Origin: Parcubacteria group bacterium
GTDB taxonomy: Bacteria > Patescibacteriota > Minisyncoccia > Minisyncoccales > CG1-02-41-26
Reading direction: 5' to 3'
Length of the DNA stretch: 12,676 nt
NCBI GenBank assembly: GCA_013203565.1
Contig: JABMPZ010000062.1
Location: forward strand, 1 to 12,676
Position 1 is the stretch's first letter; every line of letters begins with the position of its first letter. The notes below the pieces were generated by a model, which saw only the letters and a program-made list of their open reading frames with translations, was not told the origin of the DNA and made no database searches. Positions 1 through 5,383 of the stretch are shown here, piece by piece. The translations under genes and the position numbers were made by a program.

Positions 1-1
1 A

Positions 2-832
2 CAAACTAATACAGGAGCTTTTATTATTGAGTTAGCACAATCAGAAATGGGCTATACAGACCAAACCCCGCAAGAGTATGCAGAGAATATTAAAAAGGCA
101 GCAGAAGCAGAGCAATTCCAAGGCCCTATATTCTTACAAGGAGATCATTTCAAACTTAAAGAAAATACACCTGAAAACATTAAGGAATTAGAAGAGTTAA
201 TTACACAAGCAATACAAGCAGGGTTCTATAACATAGATATTGATTGTTCTGCATTATCATTAGAAGAAAATATTAAACAAACTATTTATTTAATTGATTT
301 CATCAGAAAAATACAACCTAAAGATATTAATGTTTCTGTTGGCGGTGAAGTGGGACAAATAGGGAGTGAGAACACGAGTCCAGTGGACTTGAAAGAGTTT
401 TTAACTAAAGTAAAAGGAATTTCAAAAATAGCTGTACAAACAGGCACTGCGCATGGAAGGGGAGGAGAGGTTGATTTTGATTTAGTTGAAGAACTTGGTA
501 AAATAGCCAAGAAGCATAATTTAGCCGGAGTTGTCCAGCATGGCGCCTCAACCTTACCAGACGACATCTTTGCAAGATTTCCAAAATTAGATGTTTGTGA
601 AATACATCTTTCGACTGGAGTCAATCAGATAGTTATTGATAATTTACCAGAGGAATTAAAAGTAAAAATAAAATCAAAAAAAGATTTAGGTCCATTAAAA
701 AAAGAGATTCTAAGCATTGACCAGAATCATATAGATGATATAGTAAAGAAACTTGAAAAAGAATTCAGTTTTTTCTTTGAAAAACTGAAAGTGGCAGATA
801 CTGCTGAATTGATTAGTGGTATCTATAAATAG
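2..832 (+). CDS. Class II fructose-bisphosphate aldolase-like protein, 5' end outside window
   Basis: The reading frame is open from base 2, so the ATG at 47 is internal and the real start lies upstream of the window. The family splits fructose-1,6-bisphosphate (or tagatose-bisphosphate) into two triose phosphates using a zinc ion, in the cytoplasm. Counting from the ATG at 47, likely metal and active-site motifs appear in family order: GDH (Asp33-His34), GGEVG (Glu101), GTAHG (His136) and VQHGAS (His165), alternating with beta-alpha barrel segments. The sequence is divergent (GDHF in place of the usual DH-G motif; GQIGSE in place of the Gly/Glu-rich loop), so the exact substrate cannot be fixed; KbaY/GatY-type aldolase is an alternative. 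No terminator follows, so the three small genes downstream may be co-transcribed. Family assignment is fairly sure, substrate less so. Confidence 0.75.
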   Translation, partial: QTNTGAFIIELAQSEMGYTDQTPQEYAENIKKAAEAEQFQGPIFLQGDHFKLKENTPENIKELEELITQAIQAGFYNIDIDCSALSLEENIKQTIYLIDFIRKIQPKDINVSVGGEVGQIGSENTSPVDLKEFLTKVKGISKIAVQTGTAHGRGGEVDFDLVEELGKIAKKHNLAGVVQHGASTLPDDIFARFPKLDVCEIHLSTGVNQIVIDNLPEELKVKIKSKKDLGPLKKEILSIDQNHIDDIVKKLEKEFSFFFEKLKVADTAELISGIYK

Positions 833-859
833 CGGCACATTAAAAAAAGGATGATTATA

Positions 860-967
860 ATGTTTGAAGAATTGTTTACGAAATTGGCTATTAGTCTAAT
901 AGTGGGTATATTGGCGGCTATCGTTGGCTGGAGGACTAAAATTCACTTAGAAAGGAAAGAATTATGA
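860..967 (+). CDS. Small single-pass membrane protein (35 aa)
   Basis: I do not recognise a family. This short ORF starts MFEELFTKLAIS and has one hydrophobic segment (about residues 9-23, rich in Ile/Leu/Val/Ala/Gly) followed by a basic tail (Arg, Lys, His), so the C-terminus is probably cytoplasmic. An AAAGG at 846-850 sits 9 bases before the ATG at 860 and supports that start. An in-frame ATG at 851 touches the same AAAGG, leaving no spacer, and is less likely. The TGA stop at 965-967 overlaps the next gene's ATG (964-966) as ATGA, a typical translational-coupling arrangement. Together with the two following genes it forms a tiny membrane-protein cluster. Its shortness leaves some doubt, but the ribosome site plus coupling argue for a real gene. 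Confidence 0.55.
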   Translation: MFEELFTKLAISLIVGILAAIVGWRTKIHLERKEL

Positions 968-1182
968 AAATAAATAAGCCTTCATGGGTACTTCTTATAG
1001 GGTGGTCAATTTCTGTTACATTGGCTGTACCGACATTAATTTATACACTTAAGGAAGGTAGTCAGTTCGGAAAACCTGTTTTTCATATTTTTTGGGTTGT
1101 CTTTCTTATTACTGCAATAGTAGCAAGGATAGTATCAAAATCAACTCCAAAGGAAGAGGATGATTCAGGGGGGGAAATATGA
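964..1182 (+). CDS. Small two-helix membrane protein (72 aa), unknown function
   Basis: No family is recognised. The protein has two hydrophobic segments, about residues 8-27 (WVLLIGWSISVTLAVPTLIY) and 39-58 (PVFHIFWVVFLITAIVARIV), joined by a short loop with Lys, Glu and Gly. A charged Lys/Glu/Asp tail follows (KSTPKEEDDSGGEI). Both termini are predicted on the same side of the membrane, probably the cytoplasm given the basic residues after helix 2. An AAAGGA at 951-956 lies 7 bases before the ATG, and the start overlaps the preceding stop by 4 bases. Its own TGA (1180-1182) overlaps the ATG of the next gene (1179-1181) in the same way, so all three are probably translated as a coupled set, in a fixed ratio and perhaps as one complex. 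Confidence 0.65.
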   Translation: MKINKPSWVLLIGWSISVTLAVPTLIYTLKEGSQFGKPVFHIFWVVFLITAIVARIVSKSTPKEEDDSGGEI

Positions 1183-1382
1183 AATTTGTATTTTTAGTTT
1201 TGTTGGTTTGTTTGGTTTGTCTAATCCTTGCCGTTGGGATTTGTTTTATCGCTAAATGGACAGGGGCTTGGTTTCTATTACTATTTCTATACGTCATTGC
1301 GGCTTTAGGACTTAGGAAAATTACAATGATGATGTCAAGTTTGAAGCAATCAAAGATAGAATCAGAGCCAGAGCCAGAATAA
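1179..1382 (+). CDS. Small two-helix membrane protein (67 aa), unknown function
   Basis: This is the third member of the small membrane cluster, with no recognised family. Helix 1 is about residues 3-24 (Phe/Val/Leu/Cys-rich), helix 2 about residues 29-46 (WTGAWFLLLFLYVIAALG). A basic patch (LRKIT), a Met run and an acidic Glu/Pro tail (ESEPEPE) follow. The predicted topology is a hairpin with both ends on one side, as in its upstream neighbour. A run of seven G (1168-1174) just before the ATG may act as a ribosome site, and the ATG overlaps the upstream TGA. The gene ends 43 bases before the convergent miaA stop. The second and third proteins share a hairpin-plus-charged-tail design, but no convincing sequence similarity is visible by eye. 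Confidence 0.65.
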   Translation: MKFVFLVLLVCLVCLILAVGICFIAKWTGAWFLLLFLYVIAALGLRKITMMMSSLKQSKIESEPEPE

Positions 1383-1394
1383 ACTAATCACAGA

Positions 1395-1427
1395 AGAGGG
1401 AATGGGGCTAGCACCTTTATTCCCTCT
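1395..1427. terminator. Inverted repeat between convergent genes, possible weak terminator
   Basis: A perfect 9-bp stem (AGAGGGAAT at 1395-1403 with ATTCCCTCT at 1419-1427) encloses a 15-nt loop between the small membrane genes and the miaA stop, which it overlaps. The convergent position fits a bidirectional terminator. Neither side has a T-tract, so intrinsic termination would be weak; it could instead protect mRNA 3' ends. Confidence 0.35.
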
Positions 1428-2370
1428 ACGCATTTAAAAAGTTTCTTATTAGTTTTTCTGCTTGCCTTTGGTTTTCGATCCAGAGGATTTTTTTATCTTT
1501 TTTGAACCATGTCATTTGTCTTTTTGAGAATTTGATTATATCTGTTTGTAATTTTTCTATCATCTCCTGTTTGGAGATTTTGTTTTGTAAGTATCTGGCT
1601 ATCCATCTATATTCAAGACCAAAGCTGTCTAATCGTTTGTATGAAACACCTGATTTTTTTATATTTTCTACTTCTTTTATCATTCCAACACTTAGTCGTT
1701 CCAGTAGCCGTTCATGTATAAGCTCTGCTAATTCTTGCTTATCTCGTTTCACTCCCAATATCAAACAATCAAATTGGGGGTTTTTATTTAACTTTGGAAC
1801 ACTGCCTAATGTTTTTGCTATTTCAATTGCCCTCACGAGTCGTCTCTTATTTTGTATTTCAATTGTTTTATATCTTTTAGAATCAAGTTTTTTGAGCATT
1901 TCTTGAAGTTCTTGGAGAGATTTTTTTTCTAATTGTTGGCGAAGGCGAGGATTTGATTTCATTTCTGGGAATTGCCAGCCCTCAACCACAGAGTAGATAT
2001 AGAAAGGAGAGCCACCAACTAAAAAAGGCAATTTCTTTTTTTGAGAAATTTTATCAATAGCTTCGATTGCTTTTATTTGATATTGAGCAACAGAGAATTT
2101 TGTTTTAGGAGATACAACATCTAAAAGATGGTGGGGGATAGATTGCATTTCTTTTTTTGTAACTTTACCCGTGCCAATGTCCATACCTTTATAGACCTGT
2201 CGTGAATCAGCTGAAACCACCTCGCCATTGAATTTCTTGGCAAGTTTTATTGACAGAGATGTTTTACCAGCAGCTGTCGGACCTAAAATAACCACTAATT
2301 TATTTTGGTTCAATTTCGAGCGATCGCTCGAAATTGAACCATTATTATTTGTAAATTTATTTTTCTTCAT
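1426..2370 (-). CDS. miaA: tRNA dimethylallyltransferase (MiaA)
   Basis: MiaA transfers a dimethylallyl group to N6 of A37 in tRNAs that read codons starting with U, giving i6A37. The P-loop is GPTAAGKT (residues 30-37), followed by SADSRQVYKGMDIGTGK (53-69), which carries the conserved catalytic Asp and substrate-binding residues. The usual GGTGLY motif reads GGSPFY (119-124). The C-terminal half holds the helical tRNA-binding part, ending in QMTWFKKD. At 314 aa the length is normal, but about 24 residues precede the usual N-terminus (KLVVILG). That extension (residues 10-22, roughly NGSISSDRSKLNQ) is encoded by a perfect palindrome at 2306-2341. No ribosome site is visible before the ATG at 2370; TTG and GTG codons just before the P-loop are possible later starts. 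The partner enzyme MiaB is encoded at 8678-9640. Confidence 0.93.
   Translation of the reverse strand: MKKNKFTNNNGSISSDRSKLNQNKLVVILGPTAAGKTSLSIKLAKKFNGEVVSADSRQVYKGMDIGTGKVTKKEMQSIPHHLLDVVSPKTKFSVAQYQIKAIEAIDKISQKKKLPFLVGGSPFYIYSVVEGWQFPEMKSNPRLRQQLEKKSLQELQEMLKKLDSKRYKTIEIQNKRRLVRAIEIAKTLGSVPKLNKNPQFDCLILGVKRDKQELAELIHERLLERLSVGMIKEVENIKKSGVSYKRLDSFGLEYRWIARYLQNKISKQEMIEKLQTDIIKFSKRQMTWFKKDKKILWIENQRQAEKLIRNFLNA
2306..2341. repeat. Perfect 36-nt palindrome inside the miaA 5' coding region
   Basis: Each half is an exact reverse complement of the other (left half begins TGGTTCAATTTCGAGCGA, centre GCGATCGC at 2320-2327), with no mismatch over 18 bp and no loop. It lies 29 bases after the miaA ATG on the minus strand and is read in frame without a stop. 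In the mRNA it would form a strong hairpin close to the start codon. It resembles short palindromic elements that insert in frame into genes, or a cis-regulatory hairpin. Confidence 0.85.
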
Positions 2371-2436
2371 ATTATTGTAGCTTACATTATTAAGGGTCTG
2401 GCTTCAAGGTTGAGGGGTAATTTGTGGGAAAAGGTC

Positions 2437-2445
2437 TGTGGATAA
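2437..2445 (-). promoter_or_regulatory. DnaA-box-like 9-mer
   Basis: The bases TGTGGATAA (reverse complement TTATCCACA) match the classical DnaA box exactly. A weaker relative, TGTGGGAAA, begins 14 bases upstream at 2423. Both lie in the miaA/csoR intergenic region beside a run of eight G (2448-2455). With only one perfect copy, no AT-rich unwinding region and no dnaA gene nearby, this may be chance or a regulatory DnaA site. Confidence 0.3.
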
Positions 2446-2455
2446 CAGGGGGGGG

Positions 2456-2483
2456 TTGACAAGATTTTATGGTTTGCTATTAT
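2456..2483 (+). promoter_or_regulatory. Sigma-70-type promoter of the copper operon
   Basis: A consensus -35 TTGACA (2456-2461) is followed after 16 bases by TATTAT (2478-2483; five of six match TATAAT). A TG dinucleotide at 2475-2476 gives an extended -10. Transcription would start near 2490, leaving a leader of about 45 nt before the csoR ATG at 2536. The next element downstream, at 2493-2517, is the likely operator, so a bound repressor would block initiation. Confidence 0.75.
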
Positions 2484-2492
2484 AGATAAATC

Positions 2493-2517
2493 ATACCTGT
2501 ACCTATGGTGGGGGTAT
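2493..2517 (+). promoter_or_regulatory. Putative CsoR operator
   Basis: This is an imperfect 25-bp inverted repeat centred on 2505. Left arm ATACC-N3-ACC and right arm GGT-N3-GGTAT pair at 8 of 12 positions, and the right arm carries a G-tract (GGTGGGGGTAT). This matches the known form of CsoR-type operators: G/C tracts within a TACC...GGTA dyad. It sits immediately after the predicted start site and upstream of a CsoR-family gene, which indicates autoregulation. When copper rises, CsoR would leave the DNA and the whole operon be expressed. Confidence 0.7.
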
Positions 2518-2535
2518 ATAAATAATAATATAACT

Positions 2536-2802
2536 ATGGCAAAAGAAAAAACATTAATTAATTTTAAGAAAGCGCATACTCTACTTGGTAAAATAATTGA
2601 AATGACAGAACAGGAGAAATACTGTATTAGTATAATGCAACACAATTTAGCTGTTGTTGGTCTTTTGAAGTCAGCTCATCATATGATGATGGAAGAGCAT
2701 CTAAATACTTGTTTCAAGAAAGCAATGTCAACAACAAATGAAAAGAGAAAGCAGGAAATGATAAATGAAATTCTAAAGGTTAGTAAATTATCTAATAAGT
2801 AA
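2536..2802 (+). CDS. csoR: CsoR-family copper-sensing repressor
   Basis: This 88-aa all-helical protein belongs to the CsoR/RcnR (DUF156) family, whose members repress copper-efflux genes and let go of DNA on binding Cu(I). The copper-ligand triad is intact: Cys30, His55 and Cys59. Its spacings (25 and 4 residues) are the same as in the Cys-His-Cys set of Mycobacterium tuberculosis CsoR. Tyr29 just before Cys30 matches the known second-shell Tyr. The N-terminal helix is unusual: LLGKIIEM stands where the family usually has a basic residue pattern with GQ, so the DNA-contact surface may differ. The ATG has no ribosome site. It is the first gene of the operon, with an operator-like dyad in its own leader and copA as the last gene. 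Confidence 0.88.
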   Translation: MAKEKTLINFKKAHTLLGKIIEMTEQEKYCISIMQHNLAVVGLLKSAHHMMMEEHLNTCFKKAMSTTNEKRKQEMINEILKVSKLSNK

Positions 2803-2810
2803 ACAAAAAT

Positions 2811-3350
2811 ATGTCAACAAAAATTTTAACAATTGGTATTGTAGTGTTCTGTGTCTTAATTGTTGGTGCCTATTATGTAGCAAAAGATAATAAAGGAGTT
2901 GAAAATCCAACACAAGCATCAATAATAAATAATTCTAATAAACAGCAACCTACTCAAGCAAGATTTAATGGAGAAGAAGGTAGGGGAGTAACATTAGTTG
3001 ATGGAAAGGTAACAATTACAGAAGATGAGTTTAATGGTAATGAAGCTAATTACTACAATACAACGCTTTCAAGTGGCAAAACAGTTTACTATTTTGTTGT
3101 TCAAGATAAACAAGGAAATTATAGAGCAGCTGCGAATGCTTGCCAAGTATGTTTTGATGAAAGAAAGGGTTTTCATCAAGAAGGGGATTATATGGTTTGT
3201 AATACATGTGGTAGTAAATATCCTTTGAATAAAATAGCAACAGAAAAAGGAGGGTGCAATCCTGGCCCTATAAATCCTAATTTAGAAGTGGCTAATGGCA
3301 ATGTTATCATTGAAGAAACTGACTTAAAAGAGGTTGAGTTTTTCTTTTAA
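2811..3350 (+). CDS. Membrane-anchored DUF2318 (FtrD-like) Cys protein
   Basis: An N-terminal hydrophobic segment (residues 5-23) anchors or exports the protein; a Gln/Asn-rich linker (about 30-52) follows. The C-terminal domain has the DUF2318/FtrD-like pattern: CQVC (111-114) with a following Lys-Gly-Phe-His, then VCNTCG (Cys130, Cys133), then GGCNPGPI (Cys149). These Cys residues probably bind a metal ion or cluster outside the cytoplasm. FtrD is known from ferrous-iron uptake systems, but no FtrA/B/C gene is present here; the neighbours are all copper and thiol-redox genes. The gene starts 8 bases after csoR, with no ribosome site, and is probably co-transcribed. The family is well supported; which metal it binds is inferred from context. 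Confidence 0.8.
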   Translation: MSTKILTIGIVVFCVLIVGAYYVAKDNKGVENPTQASIINNSNKQQPTQARFNGEEGRGVTLVDGKVTITEDEFNGNEANYYNTTLSSGKTVYYFVVQDKQGNYRAAANACQVCFDERKGFHQEGDYMVCNTCGSKYPLNKIATEKGGCNPGPINPNLEVANGNVIIEETDLKEVEFFF

Positions 3351-3351
3351 T

Positions 3352-3747
3352 ATGAAAGCTTACATAATTATCTCAATTATTATATTTTGTTTATTCGGGG
3401 GTTCTATTGGGTATTTTATTTCAGACTCTCAAAATGTGGATTTTGCTGAATTAAGTCCTGAAGCTATGTTTGAACAAATAACCACGCAGAGAGCTTTTGC
3501 AATAGAAAAAGCAGTTGAAAGAGGGGATTATAGGTGTTGCATTAGCCCTGCTTGTACTATGTGCTACACAGAAGCAAATCAATGGAATAACTGGACTGCT
3601 GGCACATGCGCTTGTGATGATTTAATTGTTCAAGGAAAAGAGCCCTGTCCTCAATGTAAAAAAGGAATAGGAGATGAGGCAAGTTGTGGTGGTGCCACTA
3701 CTACTGAACAAGAAGAATCTTGTGAAGTTAATTTAGATTCTGAATAA
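3352..3747 (+). CDS. Exported Cys-rich protein, possible metal-binding chaperone (131 aa)
   Basis: The start is taken as the ATG at 3352, one base after the upstream stop, rather than the in-frame TTG at 3334, which overlaps the preceding gene. A hydrophobic segment at residues 3-23 is a signal peptide or anchor. The body carries ten Cys in clusters: Cys62-Cys63, Cys68 and Cys71 (RCCISPACTMCY), Cys86 and Cys88 (GTCACDD), Cys99 and Cys102 (PCPQCKKG), Cys112 and Cys124. The paired CxxC/CxC spacing suits binding of Cu(I) or Zn, or disulfides. I know similar CC-x-C-x2-C...CPxC proteins as hypotheticals in CPR genomes but no characterised member. Its position between a DUF2318 protein and an HMA-cupredoxin fusion, under CsoR control, suggests a role in extracytoplasmic copper binding. 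Confidence 0.7.
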   Translation: MKAYIIISIIIFCLFGGSIGYFISDSQNVDFAELSPEAMFEQITTQRAFAIEKAVERGDYRCCISPACTMCYTEANQWNNWTAGTCACDDLIVQGKEPCPQCKKGIGDEASCGGATTTEQEESCEVNLDSE

Positions 3748-3752
3748 TATAT

Positions 3753-5282
3753 ATGGCCAATATAAAAGAACATATTTATTTTGTAAAAGGCATGCATTGT
3801 GCTTCTTGCGAGATTATATTAGAGAAAAAGCTTCTTGAGTTTGAGAGAGTAAAAGCAGTTGAGGCCTCAACAAATACTGGTAAAGTGGTTATTGAGTATG
3901 AGAGGGAGTGCCCAACTAAAGAAGAATTGAATAAAATTTTTCAAGGACAAGGGTATTCTTTTTTTGAACACAAAGGCAAAACAAAAATCAACTCCCGGCT
4001 TATTGAAAGAAACAAAGATGGAAATATCGTAATTAATAAAAAGCAATTAAAAAGTTTTTCAATAACATTCGGTATTGCCTTGGTTCTTGTTATTGGTTTT
4101 CTGCTTTTACATAAGTCAGGCCTCTCTGCTTTAGTTAGTGTTAATGCAAAGTCATCCTTATTTGTGTTCTTACTTTTCGGTGTTTTAGCTGGTCTATCAA
4201 GTTGCGCTGCTTTAGTCGGAGGTATTGTGTTATCAATGTCTAAACAATGGTTAGATGTTCATAAAGGTAATGAATCAACTTTTAATAAACTACAGCCACA
4301 CCTTTTATTCAACGCTGGACGGCTTGTTTCTTACTTAATTCTTGGCGCTATTCTTGGGGGTATTGGTAGTGCATTACATATTTCTTTGACTTTTATGTCT
4401 GTTTTAATAATTGCTGTTTCGGGTTTAATGATATTCTTAGCATTGCAGATGTTAGGAATAAGATATTTTCAAAAGTTTCAGATTTCATCTCCAAGATTTA
4501 TTACAAGATATGTAGCTGATGAAAATAACTTTAAGGGGAAGTATATGCCGATTGTAATGGGGGCACTTACATTCTTCTTACCATGCGGGTTTACAATTAC
4601 AGCGCAAGGATTAGCATTAGCGAGTGGTAGCATAATACAAGGAGGGCTAATAATGCTATTCTTTGCCATTGGGACATTACCAATACTTTTAGGGATAGGT
4701 ATTTCAAGTGTAAAGCTTTCTCAAAAACAGAATACAGCTGATAGATTTTTGAAAATAGCCGGGATATTGGTGTTTTTCTTTGCTTTGTTTAATATCAATG
4801 CACAATTAAATGTTTTAGGTATGCCAAGTTTGAGTGATATAGGGTTTGTTTCTGCAAATAACGTTGAATCGATAAGTGATTTGCCTGAAATAGTAAATGG
4901 AAAGCAGATATTAAAAATGGATGCTCTAGCATATAAATACTCACCAAATAGTTTGAAAGTTAGAGTTGGGATTCCTGTAAGATGGGAGATAACAGACAAG
5001 GGAACAAGTGGGTGTACAAATGCTGTTATGTCTCGAGGGTTATTTGATGGTCAAATTGATTTAGTAAAAGGAGAAACAAGTGTTAAAGAATTTACACCTA
5101 AAAAGGTTGGAAAATACAAGTTTAGTTGTTGGATGGGGATGATTTCAGGAGTACTAGAGGTTGTTGATAAGGACTATAAAGCCACAGACGCTCCTTTGGG
5201 CAGTGCCTATAACGAAGATGATCTTGTACCATCAGGAGCTGTAGGGTGTGGATGTGGGTCAGAAACAAAGTCTTGTTTCTGA
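3753..5282 (+). CDS. HMA - DsbD_2/TauE-SafE-like membrane protein - cupredoxin fusion
   Basis: Three modules are visible. Residues 5-70 are an HMA copper-binding domain (GMHCASC, Cys16 and Cys19). Residues 102-348 hold about seven membrane helices of the DsbD_2/sulfite-exporter-like type. They include two membrane Cys, in GLSSCAAL (Cys151) and FFLPCGFT (Cys278), placed like the redox pair of DsbD-type thiol transporters. Residues 385-472 are a cupredoxin-like fold with candidate ligands Cys421, Cys459, Met461 and Met463. A short tail (GCGCGSETKSCF) adds three more Cys. With the N-terminus inside and seven helices, HMA faces the cytoplasm and cupredoxin the outside, so the protein could pass electrons or copper across the membrane. 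Such proteins occur near CopA and oxidase-assembly genes, but no oxidase is seen here. No ribosome site is visible. Confidence 0.82.
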   Translation: MANIKEHIYFVKGMHCASCEIILEKKLLEFERVKAVEASTNTGKVVIEYERECPTKEELNKIFQGQGYSFFEHKGKTKINSRLIERNKDGNIVINKKQLKSFSITFGIALVLVIGFLLLHKSGLSALVSVNAKSSLFVFLLFGVLAGLSSCAALVGGIVLSMSKQWLDVHKGNESTFNKLQPHLLFNAGRLVSYLILGAILGGIGSALHISLTFMSVLIIAVSGLMIFLALQMLGIRYFQKFQISSPRFITRYVADENNFKGKYMPIVMGALTFFLPCGFTITAQGLALASGSIIQGGLIMLFFAIGTLPILLGIGISSVKLSQKQNTADRFLKIAGILVFFFALFNINAQLNVLGMPSLSDIGFVSANNVESISDLPEIVNGKQILKMDALAYKYSPNSLKVRVGIPVRWEITDKGTSGCTNAVMSRGLFDGQIDLVKGETSVKEFTPKKVGKYKFSCWMGMISGVLEVVDKDYKATDAPLGSAYNEDDLVPSGAVGCGCGSETKSCF

Positions 5283-5283
5283 C

Positions 5284-5326
5284 GGGCATTTTAGGTAAAT
5301 CTGTGATTTGCCGTTAAAAAATGCCC
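5284..5326 (+). other. Nested stem-loop between operon genes
   Basis: An outer 9-bp stem, GGGCATTTT (5284-5292) with AAAATGCCC (5318-5326), encloses an inner 8-bp stem. The inner stem is GGTAAATC (5294-5301) with GATTTGCC (5305-5312), with one G-T pair and a TGT loop. The structure begins one base after the stop codon of the cupredoxin fusion and 57 bases before the next ATG. No T-run follows, so it is more likely an mRNA-processing or stability element, or a leaky attenuator, than a full terminator. Confidence 0.5.
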
Positions 5327-5383
5327 CGGTGAGTTTTACAGTGTGGGTTCAAGTTGTGGTGGTTAGATAAATAATAAATAATC

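Noticed and set aside
286..624. Minus-strand ORF of 112 codons within the aldolase gene
   Set aside because: It is antisense to a clearly conserved enzyme frame, has no family-like sequence, and is a by-product of codon use in the real gene.
965..1182. UGA recoding (Gracilibacteria/Absconditabacteria-type code)
   Set aside because: TGA ends several genes at plausible places, including two ATGA couplings and the end of the cupredoxin fusion, and no conserved frame has internal TGA.
2418..2455. Replication origin at the DnaA-box pair
   Set aside because: There are too few boxes, no AT-rich unwinding stretch with repeats, and no dnaA, dnaN or similar gene in the window.
2382..2645. Minus-strand ORF across the miaA/csoR intergenic region
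   Set aside because: It overlaps the csoR frame, which has an intact copper-binding triad, and would cover the promoter and operator; no family is recognised.
3025..3240. Two overlapping ORFs, one on each strand, inside the DUF2318 gene
   Set aside because: Both are shadows of the frame carrying the conserved Cys pattern.
3334..3351. TTG start for the Cys-rich protein
   Set aside because: It would overlap the upstream gene, and the ATG at 3352 immediately precedes the hydrophobic segment.
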